Shown here: positions 43,791 to 53,436 of the stretch, in pieces
How the letters are laid out: every line of letters begins with the position of its first letter
Position numbering within the stretch: position 1 is the first letter of the stretch
NCBI RefSeq assembly: GCF_900547205.1
Contig: NZ_URFY01000009.1
Span: 62,001-126,000 of the forward strand
Source of the DNA: an uncultured Bacteroides sp.
GTDB lineage: Bacteria > Bacteroidota > Bacteroidia > Bacteroidales > Bacteroidaceae
Reading direction: 5' to 3'
DNA length: 64,000 bases
Position numbers and translations under genes: made by a program
The notes under the pieces: generated by a model
Databases searched by the model: none
Seen by the model: the letters and a program-made list of their open reading frames with translations, nothing else
What the model was told of the DNA's origin: nothing

Positions 43791-44663
43791 TTATTCCTGA
43801 TTCGGATGAGGACGAATGATATACCCTTCTTGTTCATAACCACGCCTGTATTTATGAATCAATTCAACAAGTGGACGGATACGCTTATCCGTGATAATCA
43901 TTTTCCCGAATCGCTCGTATTGTCTGTCGTACAAAATGCAATTTCCTTCAACAAGACGTGCTTCTATATCCGCAGGGATAAAAAATTCGGCACGATTGCC
44001 GAGATAAGCATAAAATTCCGTCAGATAAATAGACACGCCCGCCAAGTCGAAGTCTCCGTAATGAAGGTAGCGGTTGGGAATCTTCTGCAACCAAGAGCGT
44101 AAATCTTTCGACTGAGGATAGCGGGATACAAAGAGTACCTTCATCCCCTCAAAGAGATATCGTTGCACATCAACCGATTGAAAATTCTCTCCATTTTCTA
44201 TACCAACCACTACAACATCCTCCGGAATACGGAAATGTTCATAATCTTCAATAAACAAGGAAATTCCTTTTATCGGTTGAACAATAAAAGGTTCACCACG
44301 TAAAGTAGCCTCTACGGGTATGACACTACGCACCAAAAATCCTTTGAAGACACGTATATTTCCCAATTTGGAGTTTCCCAACGCCTGTACTTGTTCAGAG
44401 CGAGTCATCTCAGTTTCGCATGATTTCACTTCAATCCATCGTTCCAGATTTTCAATTCCATATCGTTGAGACAAATAAGTACGAAGCCCCTGCTCGTCGG
44501 ACAACCGATAAACTTTGTGCATACCACGACTGGTAAAAACCAGAATCTCTTCATTCAGTAGTTCTTGTGCCATTACATTCGAAAACTGACTTCCACCTAT
44601 TCTTTTATCAACCAACAGTTTCCGTATTTTCCGTGCTAACGACAACGATAATGTTTCTTCCAT
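43791..44663 (-). CDS. jetD: Wadjet-like JetD (toprim nuclease subunit)
   Basis: A 290-residue protein. An N-terminal winged-helix region is followed by a toprim core: VVVGIENGENF near residue 150 supplies the acidic Glu, and RYLHYGDFDLAGVSIYL near 198 is the DxD part. This is the topo VI-like arrangement of JetD, the nuclease that cuts plasmid DNA loaded by the JetABC condensin. It starts immediately after the jetC stop (TAA then ATG, no gap). It is shorter than JetD of classical type I Wadjet, so this is likely another subtype. Confidence 0.8.
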   Translation of the reverse strand: MEETLSLSLARKIRKLLVDKRIGGSQFSNVMAQELLNEEILVFTSRGMHKVYRLSDEQGLRTYLSQRYGIENLERWIEVKSCETEMTRSEQVQALGNSKLGNIRVFKGFLVRSVIPVEATLRGEPFIVQPIKGISLFIEDYEHFRIPEDVVVVGIENGENFQSVDVQRYLFEGMKVLFVSRYPQSKDLRSWLQKIPNRYLHYGDFDLAGVSIYLTEFYAYLGNRAEFFIPADIEARLVEGNCILYDRQYERFGKMIITDKRIRPLVELIHKYRRGYEQEGYIIRPHPNQE

Positions 44664-47600
44664 TTACGTATTATTTTGATTGTAAGTCAACAACGGAACC
44701 ACCTGCGTATTCGAGCGTCCGTCTTTACTCAATAAATAAGTATACCGATAGTCCTCCACATTGTATGTGGTAGGCGAACTGTTCACCAGCAGAATATTCC
44801 GACAATTAGCAAAGTCCAGAATCCCCTTCACATTATTGGGATGCAACTTTCCTATTTCATCCATCATGCAGTGAATCTTAAAGTCGCCGAACTTACGGGA
44901 TGCCTTTTCCTTAAACACATTAATCAGCATTATATTCACCATCGCCTTCACCAGAATATCCGTACCGTCAGAGCCAACATTGGCAATCTTTTCTACCCAG
45001 CCCGTATCGTTATCATTTTCTTTCACGCGAAACTCCAACTTAAACGTATCGGCAAGCGCCAAACGCTTACGTCCCGGTTCATCAAGCAAATATCTCATAA
45101 ACGACAACAAATGGCGTACAGCCGTAGCATTGACATCCTCGCGTGTAGCTTGCGAGAATAAATCGACTTGCCCCATATTAAATTCATTGTCATCATTGAA
45201 CTGCTTAATCTCCAAAAGCAGTTGCATTAGTTTGTCACTGCTTTGCAAAGGCCGCAAAGCTATTTCTTTAATCACTCCGGCAAAGTTGCGTTCGTTAAAG
45301 TCGTCATTAATATCTTTTATCGTCCTGTTGATTTCGCTCTCATTGCGCGTAAGGTCGCCTACCTCTTTTGAGATGCGCCGGAGAATGTCTGTATACCGTT
45401 CGCTGATATGCTTCTGATATTCAGAAATCTTATCATTATCGACGAACTCACACAGGTTGGAAGCAAATTCACAATAATCCTGTTCACAGGCAAATTCCGT
45501 GCGGAAATGGAAGGTATTCTTAGATGAGAAGTTACCTTTGAACAGCGTTACCACTTTCTTAAATTCATCCGCTTTTTTGATAGTAGAAATGATGAGCGAT
45601 TTCAGTTCTTCAACAAGATAGTTGCAACTCTTGCGAGTCGGCTTCTCTCCGATTTCAGTCAGCTCCGGTGGACTGAACGTCTCGTCTTTACGAAACATAT
45701 CTACCTTATGCAGCCCCTCTTCCAAAGCAGCCAACTCTTTTTTAACCTTGTCCAATTTATCATCCGTTTCGCTAACCTGCGACAGATGTTTTTCCTTCCT
45801 TTGGGCAAAACGTTCAGTGAGTGCAGCCAGTTTCGTTTCCAGTTCCTTTTTACGATTGCGTGCAACCGGTTCTTTATCAAGAAACTCTTTCTTATCTTTT
45901 TCATAAAATAGAGCTTCCGAACGATATTTGTTGATATACTCCAACTCTTTATTAATCTCAGCTAGTTGCCTATCATACTTTCGGATAGTTGTGATGTCAG
46001 CACCTTTCCCATTCAGTTCGTTCTCCTGCACCTGTTTCAATTCACTCTTCCACTGTAGCATTTGTTTTTTCAGTCGCTCTATATCCCGACGAACTTCAAC
46101 CCCATACCGTTCTTGCTCATCGTGAAGTGCCGTTTTGGCGTCATTGTAAGACTTCTGACACGTTTTCAGTTGCTTGTCACGCTCAGAAAGCAACTTCTTC
46201 TTTTCCTCCGTGATTTCATAAATCCTGTGGGCCGTCTCATCCAATTTGGTTTTCAATTCTTCCGTACGGCTGTGCTTCCATTCCTCTTCTTTAGTCTTCC
46301 AAGAAGCGTTATCAGCTTGTAAAATCTTCAGCTTCGCAGGGATTTGCAGCCGTTCGGCCTCCATCAAGTGCTGCTTCTCCGACAGTCCACGTATGTGTTT
46401 AGAGTATTTCTTTTCTAGGCCGGTAGTTGCTTCCGCTATTTCTTCCATCAGACGATTCAGACATTCAGTATGTGACTGGCAAACAGTTTGTAACTCCTCC
46501 CGCTCCCGCTTCATTTCTTCGGGAGAACGAACAGAGCGGTCTATAGCAGCCAGATTGAGCGAAATACCGAATAAAGTATTCTCCTTACCATCTGCCAACT
46601 GAGGATTCAACTCATTATTATACAACACTTGCTCTTCGTCCGCCACCTTCCCGATTGTTTCCCGCCAATCGGCCTTGTTCTGTTCCAACCACTCGCAAAG
46701 AGATCCTTTTCTTTTTTCAATCAACGCATCGAGTGTCCGAATCTTATTCTCAATCTCAGCCCTATCTTTGCGCACTGCATCCATCTTCGTTTGAAACTCC
46801 CATTCCATTTCTTTCCGTTTCCATTCACCTTCACTCCTCAACCTACCTGCTTCCAACTGTTGTTGGCGGATGGCAAGTTCCAGTTCTTCATCCTTTTTCC
46901 GCCATTCACTGATACTCGCTTCGCAGTCTTCCATCTCTTTCAGGTAGGGACGTTCGTAAGAAATCTTCTGAATCCGGAGCTGACATTGCGCCTGCTCGTC
47001 ACGCAACTGCTGCATACGGTTATCCACTGTCCGGATACGTTCATCTTGCACCATCCTCACCTGTTCTTCTTCCGCACGAAGCCGCTGTATCAGTTCCTCC
47101 TGCTTACTTGCAATTTCTGACTGTTTTACAAGCATCTGAGCCTTCCTAGTGTTCTCTGAACTGCGAAAATCAGCTTCCAGCTTGTCGAAAAGCAGACGAT
47201 ACCTTCCCAATATGTCATCAAACGCTTTTGTCAGTTCGATTTTCATTCCTTGTATCTGTTCCTGCTCCTGCATCAGGTTTTCTTCACGTGCTACACGTCT
47301 GATAATTTCTTCAATTTGCATCTCCTCATAATGCGCCCGTTTGCTGCGCACTTGTTTCAAGAACTCATTTACCGCTCCTGTTTCCCCATTCAACGCATCA
47401 CGTTCTTTACCATATTTTTCCTGCAACTCAGAGATAAGCCGCAACAAACGCGTACGTTCATATTCCTCTTTCGTTATTTCTTCCTTCACCAGCGGAATTG
47501 TCTCGAATGCCTGCTTCTCTGCATAGTTCAGCTCGGCACGTCTTTCGTCAATCTGCTTGCGCGTATAAATCAAATCACGATAGGAATTCATCACTTTTTC

Positions 47601-48332
47601 CGCCATCTTCCTCACAGGCACTTCACCGTTCTTATTGACGGTGAACCACAGCATAACATCCCTATATTCCTGTTCAAACTCCTTAATCTGCCCCCGATAG
47701 AAATCCATATCTATCGAGATATCCTCATCGCTCATCGAACGGATAATGGTATCTTTGATAAAATCGGCTTCCAATTTAGAGTTCAGAAACACATTCTGTA
47801 TCGTTCGCGGTATGTTCTGATACTTAGCACTTTCCACAATAGCAAACTTACGGAAGGGCATTAGTTCCTGCTTTCGATTGTTACCAAAAATGATGTCTCG
47901 ATATTCCTCATAGCTCGTCACCTGCCTGGGTATCGAAATCTTTCCCATACTTTCGCGAACATAATGCCAGTCAGCATGTACTTCACTACGCTCATTAATA
48001 AACCACTCTTTCTGAAACGGTGCATCTACAAAACGGAAGAACACCCTGCCTTGGGACTTAGCCGCAACCACACAATATGCACCGTTCTCGCGCATCACTT
48101 CGTAAATAATATACGAATTAGCGAAAGGAAAGTAGAAAGCGTCAAAGCTTTTCTTCTCTTTAGGAATACCCAATTTGAGTTTGTCGGCATTATAGAAAAA
48201 GAGGATGGCACGAAGCAATGTACTTTTCCCCACTCCCTGTGTCCCGATAAAATGTACATTCCCATCCAATTTAACTTCTGCATAAGGGATGTGAGCACTG
48301 TTCAGAAAAATAATTTTATTCAGGTATCTCAT
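44664..48332 (-). CDS. jetC: Wadjet-like JetC (SMC/MukB-like ATPase)
   Basis: A 1,222-residue SMC-type protein. It has GTQGVGKSTLLRAILFF near residue 27 (Walker A), long coiled coils from about 230 to 960 with a central break (hinge region near 600), and a C-terminal ATPase half with KIHCMMDEIGKLHPNN near 1165 (Walker B). In Wadjet it is the loop-extruding motor that scans for small circular DNA. I place the start at ATG 48332 because GGAGG (48339-48343) lies just before it. The frame from 48365 would lack this and run further into jetB. The overlap with jetB is 17 bases. Confidence 0.88.
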   Translation of the reverse strand: MRYLNKIIFLNSAHIPYAEVKLDGNVHFIGTQGVGKSTLLRAILFFYNADKLKLGIPKEKKSFDAFYFPFANSYIIYEVMRENGAYCVVAAKSQGRVFFRFVDAPFQKEWFINERSEVHADWHYVRESMGKISIPRQVTSYEEYRDIIFGNNRKQELMPFRKFAIVESAKYQNIPRTIQNVFLNSKLEADFIKDTIIRSMSDEDISIDMDFYRGQIKEFEQEYRDVMLWFTVNKNGEVPVRKMAEKVMNSYRDLIYTRKQIDERRAELNYAEKQAFETIPLVKEEITKEEYERTRLLRLISELQEKYGKERDALNGETGAVNEFLKQVRSKRAHYEEMQIEEIIRRVAREENLMQEQEQIQGMKIELTKAFDDILGRYRLLFDKLEADFRSSENTRKAQMLVKQSEIASKQEELIQRLRAEEEQVRMVQDERIRTVDNRMQQLRDEQAQCQLRIQKISYERPYLKEMEDCEASISEWRKKDEELELAIRQQQLEAGRLRSEGEWKRKEMEWEFQTKMDAVRKDRAEIENKIRTLDALIEKRKGSLCEWLEQNKADWRETIGKVADEEQVLYNNELNPQLADGKENTLFGISLNLAAIDRSVRSPEEMKREREELQTVCQSHTECLNRLMEEIAEATTGLEKKYSKHIRGLSEKQHLMEAERLQIPAKLKILQADNASWKTKEEEWKHSRTEELKTKLDETAHRIYEITEEKKKLLSERDKQLKTCQKSYNDAKTALHDEQERYGVEVRRDIERLKKQMLQWKSELKQVQENELNGKGADITTIRKYDRQLAEINKELEYINKYRSEALFYEKDKKEFLDKEPVARNRKKELETKLAALTERFAQRKEKHLSQVSETDDKLDKVKKELAALEEGLHKVDMFRKDETFSPPELTEIGEKPTRKSCNYLVEELKSLIISTIKKADEFKKVVTLFKGNFSSKNTFHFRTEFACEQDYCEFASNLCEFVDNDKISEYQKHISERYTDILRRISKEVGDLTRNESEINRTIKDINDDFNERNFAGVIKEIALRPLQSSDKLMQLLLEIKQFNDDNEFNMGQVDLFSQATREDVNATAVRHLLSFMRYLLDEPGRKRLALADTFKLEFRVKENDNDTGWVEKIANVGSDGTDILVKAMVNIMLINVFKEKASRKFGDFKIHCMMDEIGKLHPNNVKGILDFANCRNILLVNSSPTTYNVEDYRYTYLLSKDGRSNTQVVPLLTYNQNNT

Positions 48333-48867
48333 CTTGCACCTCCTCCGATATTGTGATACAATCAATCAAATTCTCCATATAATGAAAAGCAGCCAACACT
48401 TTGTAGGTTCCGTCGAGTTCGTTCTCTTTCTCCACTAGCCCCATATTTTCCAATTCTTTCACCAATTTGGCAACGATTTCATCGTACTTCTTCTTATCCG
48501 GAAAGAGTTTGGATGCCTTTTCCTTCAACTCGATGTCGCAACCTATCTGCATTTCAATATCTGCCGCACGAAACAAGAATCCTGAGCCGAAAGCGGAATT
48601 ATAGATTTTCAGAAAGCTTAGATAGTCTATCCACTTAAAGGCTGATTCAAGTTTGCGTTCAAGATCCACTTTAGCTTCTTTGCGGACAAAGTGGTAGTAG
48701 CCATCGCCCCCTTCAAGAAAGAAGCCGATGCCTTTGTAGTAGTCATAATAATCAGGTAAGTCTTCCTCGATGGCATCATACAGCCTTTTAATTTGAGTAC
48801 TTACACTGTTGGAGGAAATGAATCCGCCTTTGCTGAGGATATTGAATATTTCTTCTGTATATTTCAT
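48316..48867 (-). CDS. jetB: Wadjet-like JetB (kite/MukE-like subunit)
   Basis: A 183-residue mainly helical protein with two winged-helix-like halves, as in MukE/kite subunits (EIFNILSKGGFISSNSVSTQ near 6; KYDEIVAKLVKELENMGLVE near 131). It lies between jetA and jetC and overlaps jetC by 17 bases. In condensin-like systems this subunit bridges the kleisin and the ATPase. The call rests on size, fold pattern and operon place; its sequence alone is not distinctive. Confidence 0.8.
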   Translation of the reverse strand: MKYTEEIFNILSKGGFISSNSVSTQIKRLYDAIEEDLPDYYDYYKGIGFFLEGGDGYYHFVRKEAKVDLERKLESAFKWIDYLSFLKIYNSAFGSGFLFRAADIEMQIGCDIELKEKASKLFPDKKKYDEIVAKLVKELENMGLVEKENELDGTYKVLAAFHYMENLIDCITISEEVQDEIPE

Positions 48868-48904
48868 AGGTGTGGATGTATTACTTTACGATTGAACACA
48901 ATTA

Positions 48905-50101
48905 CTACTTGGCATAAATCAGTGGATATTCCACCTCGCCGGAAGTTTCGTAAATATCAGTAAAGCGTAATTCGTCGGCGTATTGCGATGCCAGTTGGCA
49001 GAAAAAGATAAGTTTCTCGCCCCGTGTTACTTCTTTACGATAACGATGATTCATAACAAAATAGAATAAATGAGCACCCGATGCCATAAATGCGTTTCGC
49101 ACTTCCTGTAGATTCACCGTATCTATCGTTTGCGACTGATCGCTCAGATATTCTGCGGGAATAGGGTCTGCCATTTGTCTCAGTCCTTTCGACGAGCTTT
49201 TATGTTTGGTTGCCATTTTTTTAATTAGCAAGAAAGCATCGTCGGCCGTCCGTAGATAGTCTATGGAAAGTTTGATGCGATAGCCCACTTGTGGTTCCAT
49301 CCAGACAGGATTCTTTTGCCCCATGACTTGACGTATATTGGTATGCTCTTCCAAAAGAAACTGATCTTTCAAATATTTCAACTTCTTTACTTTTTCTAAG
49401 ATACGGTTTTGGTAATCAATCAGGTTCAAGTAATGAATAATTTGCTTTTGAATTTCAATCAGATTGTGATAGGAGTCGTTCAGTTGCAGTTTGACGTCGC
49501 TCACCACATTACGCATCTGCACATCCATGGCCACGCGAAAAAAAGTAGGTTGTCCCTCGTTAATCAATTTTTCGCTTTCCCGAATCAGCAGTGCGATATT
49601 ATTACGTTTTTCGTCGAGCCTGATGAGCTTGGTCTTCTTTATACTATAATTGGGTTCGTTTTTGTAGGTGTTATCCATGTTACGCTTCAAGTCCATCACG
49701 TTGCGAACCGTTGTAAGTGCAATGTTTTTCAGACAACGCTTCACTTCGCGCTGATAATTGTATTTGCGCTGTTCGTTGTTCTCTTTCAAATAGTAATCTA
49801 TGTTTTCATTGAGTCGTGTCAGATAATCTTGCACGAAAGAGACGTTAATCTCTTCGTTCACTTCAAGCACGTCTTCAAAGAACTTCAGATAAATATCCTC
49901 CATTTCGAGAAAATCACCTGTATCTCGAATCACTCCATAGTCAATCAGAAAGCGAATGCGTTCCTCTTTGTACTCTGTTATTTCAAGAGCATAATCATAA
50001 CGAAACGAGAGGGATTTTCGCTTGGCAAACATATCTTTCAGGAGTTCTTTTTCCCGTTCAAGACTTTTGACTAATTCTTCAATGGATCGAAATGTACTCA
50101 T
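48905..50101 (-). CDS. jetA: Wadjet-like JetA (kleisin-like subunit)
   Basis: A 398-residue helical protein with a winged-helix N-terminus (RYDYALEITEYKEERIRFLI near 34), a long coiled middle (about 120-270) and a compact C-terminus (FYFVMNHRYRKEV near 347). It is the first gene of the operon, followed by jetB after 37 bases, and JetA-type kleisin is expected there. The four genes run in the order A-B-C-D with tight spacing. A -7 box lies 48 bases upstream. Sequence identity to known JetA cannot be judged by eye. Confidence 0.78.
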   Translation of the reverse strand: MSTFRSIEELVKSLEREKELLKDMFAKRKSLSFRYDYALEITEYKEERIRFLIDYGVIRDTGDFLEMEDIYLKFFEDVLEVNEEINVSFVQDYLTRLNENIDYYLKENNEQRKYNYQREVKRCLKNIALTTVRNVMDLKRNMDNTYKNEPNYSIKKTKLIRLDEKRNNIALLIRESEKLINEGQPTFFRVAMDVQMRNVVSDVKLQLNDSYHNLIEIQKQIIHYLNLIDYQNRILEKVKKLKYLKDQFLLEEHTNIRQVMGQKNPVWMEPQVGYRIKLSIDYLRTADDAFLLIKKMATKHKSSSKGLRQMADPIPAEYLSDQSQTIDTVNLQEVRNAFMASGAHLFYFVMNHRYRKEVTRGEKLIFFCQLASQYADELRFTDIYETSGEVEYPLIYAK

Positions 50102-50148
50102 TTCCGTTTAACTATTTTTACTGCTACATATTATTTATATCAATAACA

Positions 50149-50156
50149 CAAATATA
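50149..50156 (-). promoter_or_regulatory. -7 promoter box for the jetABCD operon
   Basis: Reverse-strand TATATTTG, an exact match to TAnnTTTG, lies 48 bases upstream of jetA. No TTTG is present at the -33 position. Confidence 0.55.
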
Positions 50157-50306
50157 GATAATATCTTCCTAACATGACTGCTTCATTGAAAGTTTTTCGC
50201 CTACACCAATCAATTATCCTCCCAATCTCTTCCCCATTTAAAAATTAAGCCTTACATTTGTGAAGAATATAACCAACTATATGTCACATAAAATAAAACC
50301 AACAAA

Positions 50307-50744
50307 ATGGAAGAAGAACAATACGGCAGCCTAGCTGCCTCTCAAAATTTTGCCCGTTGCCTCAACAGCCAATGTCCACAAGCCTCAAAATGCCTGCGCC
50401 AATTAGTTGCCCAACATGATTCGGCCGACAATCTTTATATCACCATCTTAAATCCTGCACGTTATCCTGCCGACGGAAATCATTGCGAGTGTTTCAAAGC
50501 TGCTGTCAAAGTGCGTGTGGCATGGGGACTCAAACGACTGCTTGACAGGATTCCTTACGAAGATGCAGTCAGTATCAGAATGCAAATGACGGGTCACTAC
50601 GGCAAATCGGGTTATTACCGGCTCTATCGTGGCGAACGCGGATTGATGCCCGAAGATCAAGCTTATATTAAAAGGCTATTCCGCAATAAAGGAATAAAAG
50701 AAGAGCCGGCTTACCAACGATACACAGATGAATACATTTGGTAA
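50307..50744 (+). CDS. DUF6078-family small protein
   Basis: A 145-residue protein. The N-terminal FARCLNSQCPQASKCLRQLV (about 12-31) gives a C-x4-C-x5-C pattern, and a further Cys pair follows near 60 (HCECFK). The C-terminus ends in MPEDQAYIKRLFRNKGI. This is the DUF6078 pattern of Bacteroidetes. The cysteines may bind a metal. No function is known. It is transcribed alone, divergent from jetA and converging on the VirE-type gene. Confidence 0.8.
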   Translation: MEEEQYGSLAASQNFARCLNSQCPQASKCLRQLVAQHDSADNLYITILNPARYPADGNHCECFKAAVKVRVAWGLKRLLDRIPYEDAVSIRMQMTGHYGKSGYYRLYRGERGLMPEDQAYIKRLFRNKGIKEEPAYQRYTDEYIW

Positions 50745-50775
50745 GCTACTCCATTTCTCTGTTTAGAAACAGGCG

Positions 50776-52869
50776 TCACAGCTCTACTAATTTTACTACC
50801 CGATAGAGCGTACCGCTACGTGTATGTTTGGAAGGAACTTCGTGCTTCTTTAGAATCCTTCCAAACGAGTTTACCCTTTTGACGGACATCGGAATGGAAC
50901 TATTGCGCTGAATATACTCCATAATCTCCGCAGGAGACATCCATTCCCCCTCTTCGGGCTGCACAGCAACACGGAAGCAGCGGAATAAAAGTTGTTCTTC
51001 GGGAGGAACTTGTTCAAATTCACGGTTGTTTTCCATCATAATCTTTTCATCTTCCTGGTCAAACCAATAGCGTTCGCCATGTTCCAGTTCGTACATGGCT
51101 TGCGCATAAAGTTGCTCGTAGTCTATGGGGCGATTCGTATCGATGACGCCTGTCACTTCGATACAAATAAATCGGCGGCTTCCGGATGGGTCGGTCAGTA
51201 AGTCTTTTTGATTACTTGTAGCGATAAATGAAGCATACCGACGCATCTCAAGCACGGCACTGCCATGGGGTTTGCGCATATTCACCACCGGCTTTTGCAG
51301 TATATGTTTCAAGAAGCCTTGCTGTGTTGAACTCACCTGGTCGAACTCGTCAATGTTGATGAGCGCAAAGCGATTTAGGTAAAGTTCTGCGTCAGTTTTG
51401 CGGGAGAAATCAATGCTGTCGGTAAAGTAAGAACGTTCGGAAGGCGGCATGATGCTCCGGCAAAAGGTGGATTTACGCGTCCCCTGCGGTCCGACGAGTA
51501 AAGGCGACACGCTGTTTGCATATTTTTTGTCATATCCTCTCCAATGAGCCACCATATTGAGAAACCAACGATGAAACAAGTCCGCCCAATACGGATTCCG
51601 ACAAGGGACAGTGGCTGCCATGGTGCGGATGCGGTCGATTCCGTCCCAGCCGGGCAGTCGGTACAGGAAATCTTCGAGCGGATTGAACACAGGTACGCGA
51701 TTGGAATAGATATAACGGCTGATATCCCTGTCCCACAACGGGATACCTTCCATTTGAGCATCCAAGGCAATGCTGTTGAGCGAGCGTTTGTCGATGGGAT
51801 TGAAGCGAAAGCGGAAAGAAAGACGTTCGCGATATTCCACTTCGCCTATTTGCGTGTTATAGCGAAATTCATATCGACGTTTCATAAATTCTTCGGTCTG
51901 CAAAGCCAGCTGCTGCTCTTTGGTGATGATTACGTTCTTTCCGAAACCTTTACTTTCTGTATATATATTACCAATCATTTGCCGGATTAGTGTCTCTTGT
52001 TGATGCTTATAAAAGTGGAAAACGGTACGTTTCACTACTTCTTCCTGCGGTATTCCCGAAGCATAACAGTTTCTTGCCAGTTGCACCACCAAGGGATGCC
52101 AGTTGTCTTCACTAAATTCGAGTCCTGCTTCTCTCAAATCGTCATAGGTTTTCCTAAAAGCTGCTTCAAAGAGCATTAGGAGAGCGTTTTCGGCATCATA
52201 TCCCGGTACGGCACGGGTCAGCGGGGACTTCTCGGCTTGCACGGCTTCCCGATAAGTGACTTCATCGGGCATTGTTGCCGGTTGCGAAAGGTAGAATTGT
52301 ACAGAATTCGGGCGATACATGATATCCGGATCGTAGGATAATCGCGAATATTGTTCTAAAGTAGGTTCTTTGGGGAGAATGTCGAACGGCAATTGGGGCT
52401 GGTAGCACTTCACGGCCAAGCGGTAGGCATGGGCATGGAAGATTTCCGCTTCTTCACGTGTTTTAGGGAGCGAATTATCCGGTCGGGTGAAGGTGGTCCA
52501 GATTTTGACCGTTTTTCCGCTCGAACCCATAAAGGCACAACGCGTTTGTGGCTGCTCACTGGCTCTTTGCTTTACCAGTGCCACCTCGGTTTTGTTGGAT
52601 AAGGGGCCGACGGTCAGTTCTACAATGCCGTTATAAGCTTTCATCTCTATATGGCCGTTCACTCTTCTGAACTCTGCGGCAGGAACTATCTCGGGAAGTT
52701 TACAGGCAATCTCACACCGGGAATCGGGAAGTGTATATCTCAATTGTTCCCTAAACGTGGATACCGGACGGGACTTTATCTCCGTTTTAACTTTATTTAT
52801 GTGTGTTTCAAGATCGAATACGCTGAGCGCTACCGTATCTTCATTCCTACGAAATTGGGTAATTTTCAT
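50776..52869 (-). CDS. VirE-type P-loop ATPase with DUF3874 C-terminus (BT4734/BF3469 family)
   Basis: A 697-residue protein. It has a BT4734-like N-terminal domain (about 1-190, primase-like in fold predictions I know of for this family), a central region, a VirE P-loop ATPase (LLVGPQGTRKSTFCRSIMPP near 464 as Walker A; FALINIDEFDQVSS near 508 as Walker B; YASFIATSNQKDLLTDPSGS near 551) and a winged-helix DUF3874 tail from about 640. The layout (primase-like plus helicase-like plus DNA-binding tail) recalls replication initiators of integrated elements. Its upstream region carries two repeat arrays, at 53040-53164 and 53271-53370, that could be its binding sites. Function is unproven. Confidence 0.85.
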   Translation of the reverse strand: MKITQFRRNEDTVALSVFDLETHINKVKTEIKSRPVSTFREQLRYTLPDSRCEIACKLPEIVPAAEFRRVNGHIEMKAYNGIVELTVGPLSNKTEVALVKQRASEQPQTRCAFMGSSGKTVKIWTTFTRPDNSLPKTREEAEIFHAHAYRLAVKCYQPQLPFDILPKEPTLEQYSRLSYDPDIMYRPNSVQFYLSQPATMPDEVTYREAVQAEKSPLTRAVPGYDAENALLMLFEAAFRKTYDDLREAGLEFSEDNWHPLVVQLARNCYASGIPQEEVVKRTVFHFYKHQQETLIRQMIGNIYTESKGFGKNVIITKEQQLALQTEEFMKRRYEFRYNTQIGEVEYRERLSFRFRFNPIDKRSLNSIALDAQMEGIPLWDRDISRYIYSNRVPVFNPLEDFLYRLPGWDGIDRIRTMAATVPCRNPYWADLFHRWFLNMVAHWRGYDKKYANSVSPLLVGPQGTRKSTFCRSIMPPSERSYFTDSIDFSRKTDAELYLNRFALINIDEFDQVSSTQQGFLKHILQKPVVNMRKPHGSAVLEMRRYASFIATSNQKDLLTDPSGSRRFICIEVTGVIDTNRPIDYEQLYAQAMYELEHGERYWFDQEDEKIMMENNREFEQVPPEEQLLFRCFRVAVQPEEGEWMSPAEIMEYIQRNSSIPMSVKRVNSFGRILKKHEVPSKHTRSGTLYRVVKLVEL

Positions 52870-53039
52870 TTATACCAATAATTATTTGTTTGTGTCAGCG
52901 TCATCGTGATCGTTGAGACTGCTAAAGTACTCATTTTATCCGGGTTGGACAAAAGAAACAGAAGTTTAATGCAGAAGAGTTTTTCAAGAAATATCACGGG
53001 AATTATAAAAGCCGCTGGCAATGGTAGTTTCCAGTGCTT

Positions 53040-53164
53040 GGAACTGTAGTTCCGCCTGCATGAAACTGTAGTTCCAAAGGCTTGAAACTCTAGTTCCATC
53101 AGCGTGAAACTGTAGTTCCAGAGGCTCTGAAACTCTAGTTTCAAGCGCTCGGAACTACAGTTTC
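53040..53164 (+). repeat. Six-unit array of 14-bp near-palindromes at 22-23 bp spacing
   Basis: Units at 53040, 53062, 53084, 53106, 53129 and 53151 read GGAACTGTAGTTCC, GAAACTGTAGTTCC, GAAACTCTAGTTCC, GAAACTGTAGTTCC, GAAACTCTAGTTTC and GGAACTACAGTTTC. Spacers are 8-9 bases and differ. A weaker half unit precedes the first. The spacing is about two helical turns, so bound proteins would line up on one face. It lies upstream of the VirE-type gene. Confidence 0.85.
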
Positions 53165-53270
53165 AAGCAGCAGAAAAAAGAGTTTGAAGTAATGAACCGG
53201 TTGGTGACACTAAGGTTAAGAGAGTTCATCCACTGTGAATAAAAGAATACAATATTCTTATCCGTCAATA

Positions 53271-53370
53271 GTGACAGCATCTTTGCTGTCACAGTGCTGT
53301 CACCGCTTGCTGTCACACTGCAAAGTTTTAACTATCAAGCAAGTAAGTGGCAATATGTGACAGGTGACAG
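53271..53370 (+). repeat. TGTCAC/GTGACA repeat cluster
   Basis: An inverted pair GTGACAGC (53271-53278) and GCTGTCAC (53285-53292) is followed by direct copies of GCTGTCAC at 53296-53303 and 53309-53316, and inverted TGTGACAGGTGACAG at 53356-53370. All lie between the 14-bp array and the NTase-HEPN gene. Apart from the two arrays, 52870-53436 holds nothing else recognisable. Confidence 0.75.
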
Positions 53371-53436
53371 ATATATTTCATTTTTATTGCATGGGAGAGA
53401 GCCGATATCTTTTAAAATAGTTAAGGAAAGCAGTGT

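Noticed and set aside
47250..47864. 204-residue open frame opposite jetC
   Set aside because: It is a shadow of jetC's coiled-coil coding sequence, rich in Phe and Leu, with no start signal or family features.
53040..53164. Possible CRISPR array
   Set aside because: Units are only 14 bp with 8-9 bp spacers, the units vary, and no cas gene is present.
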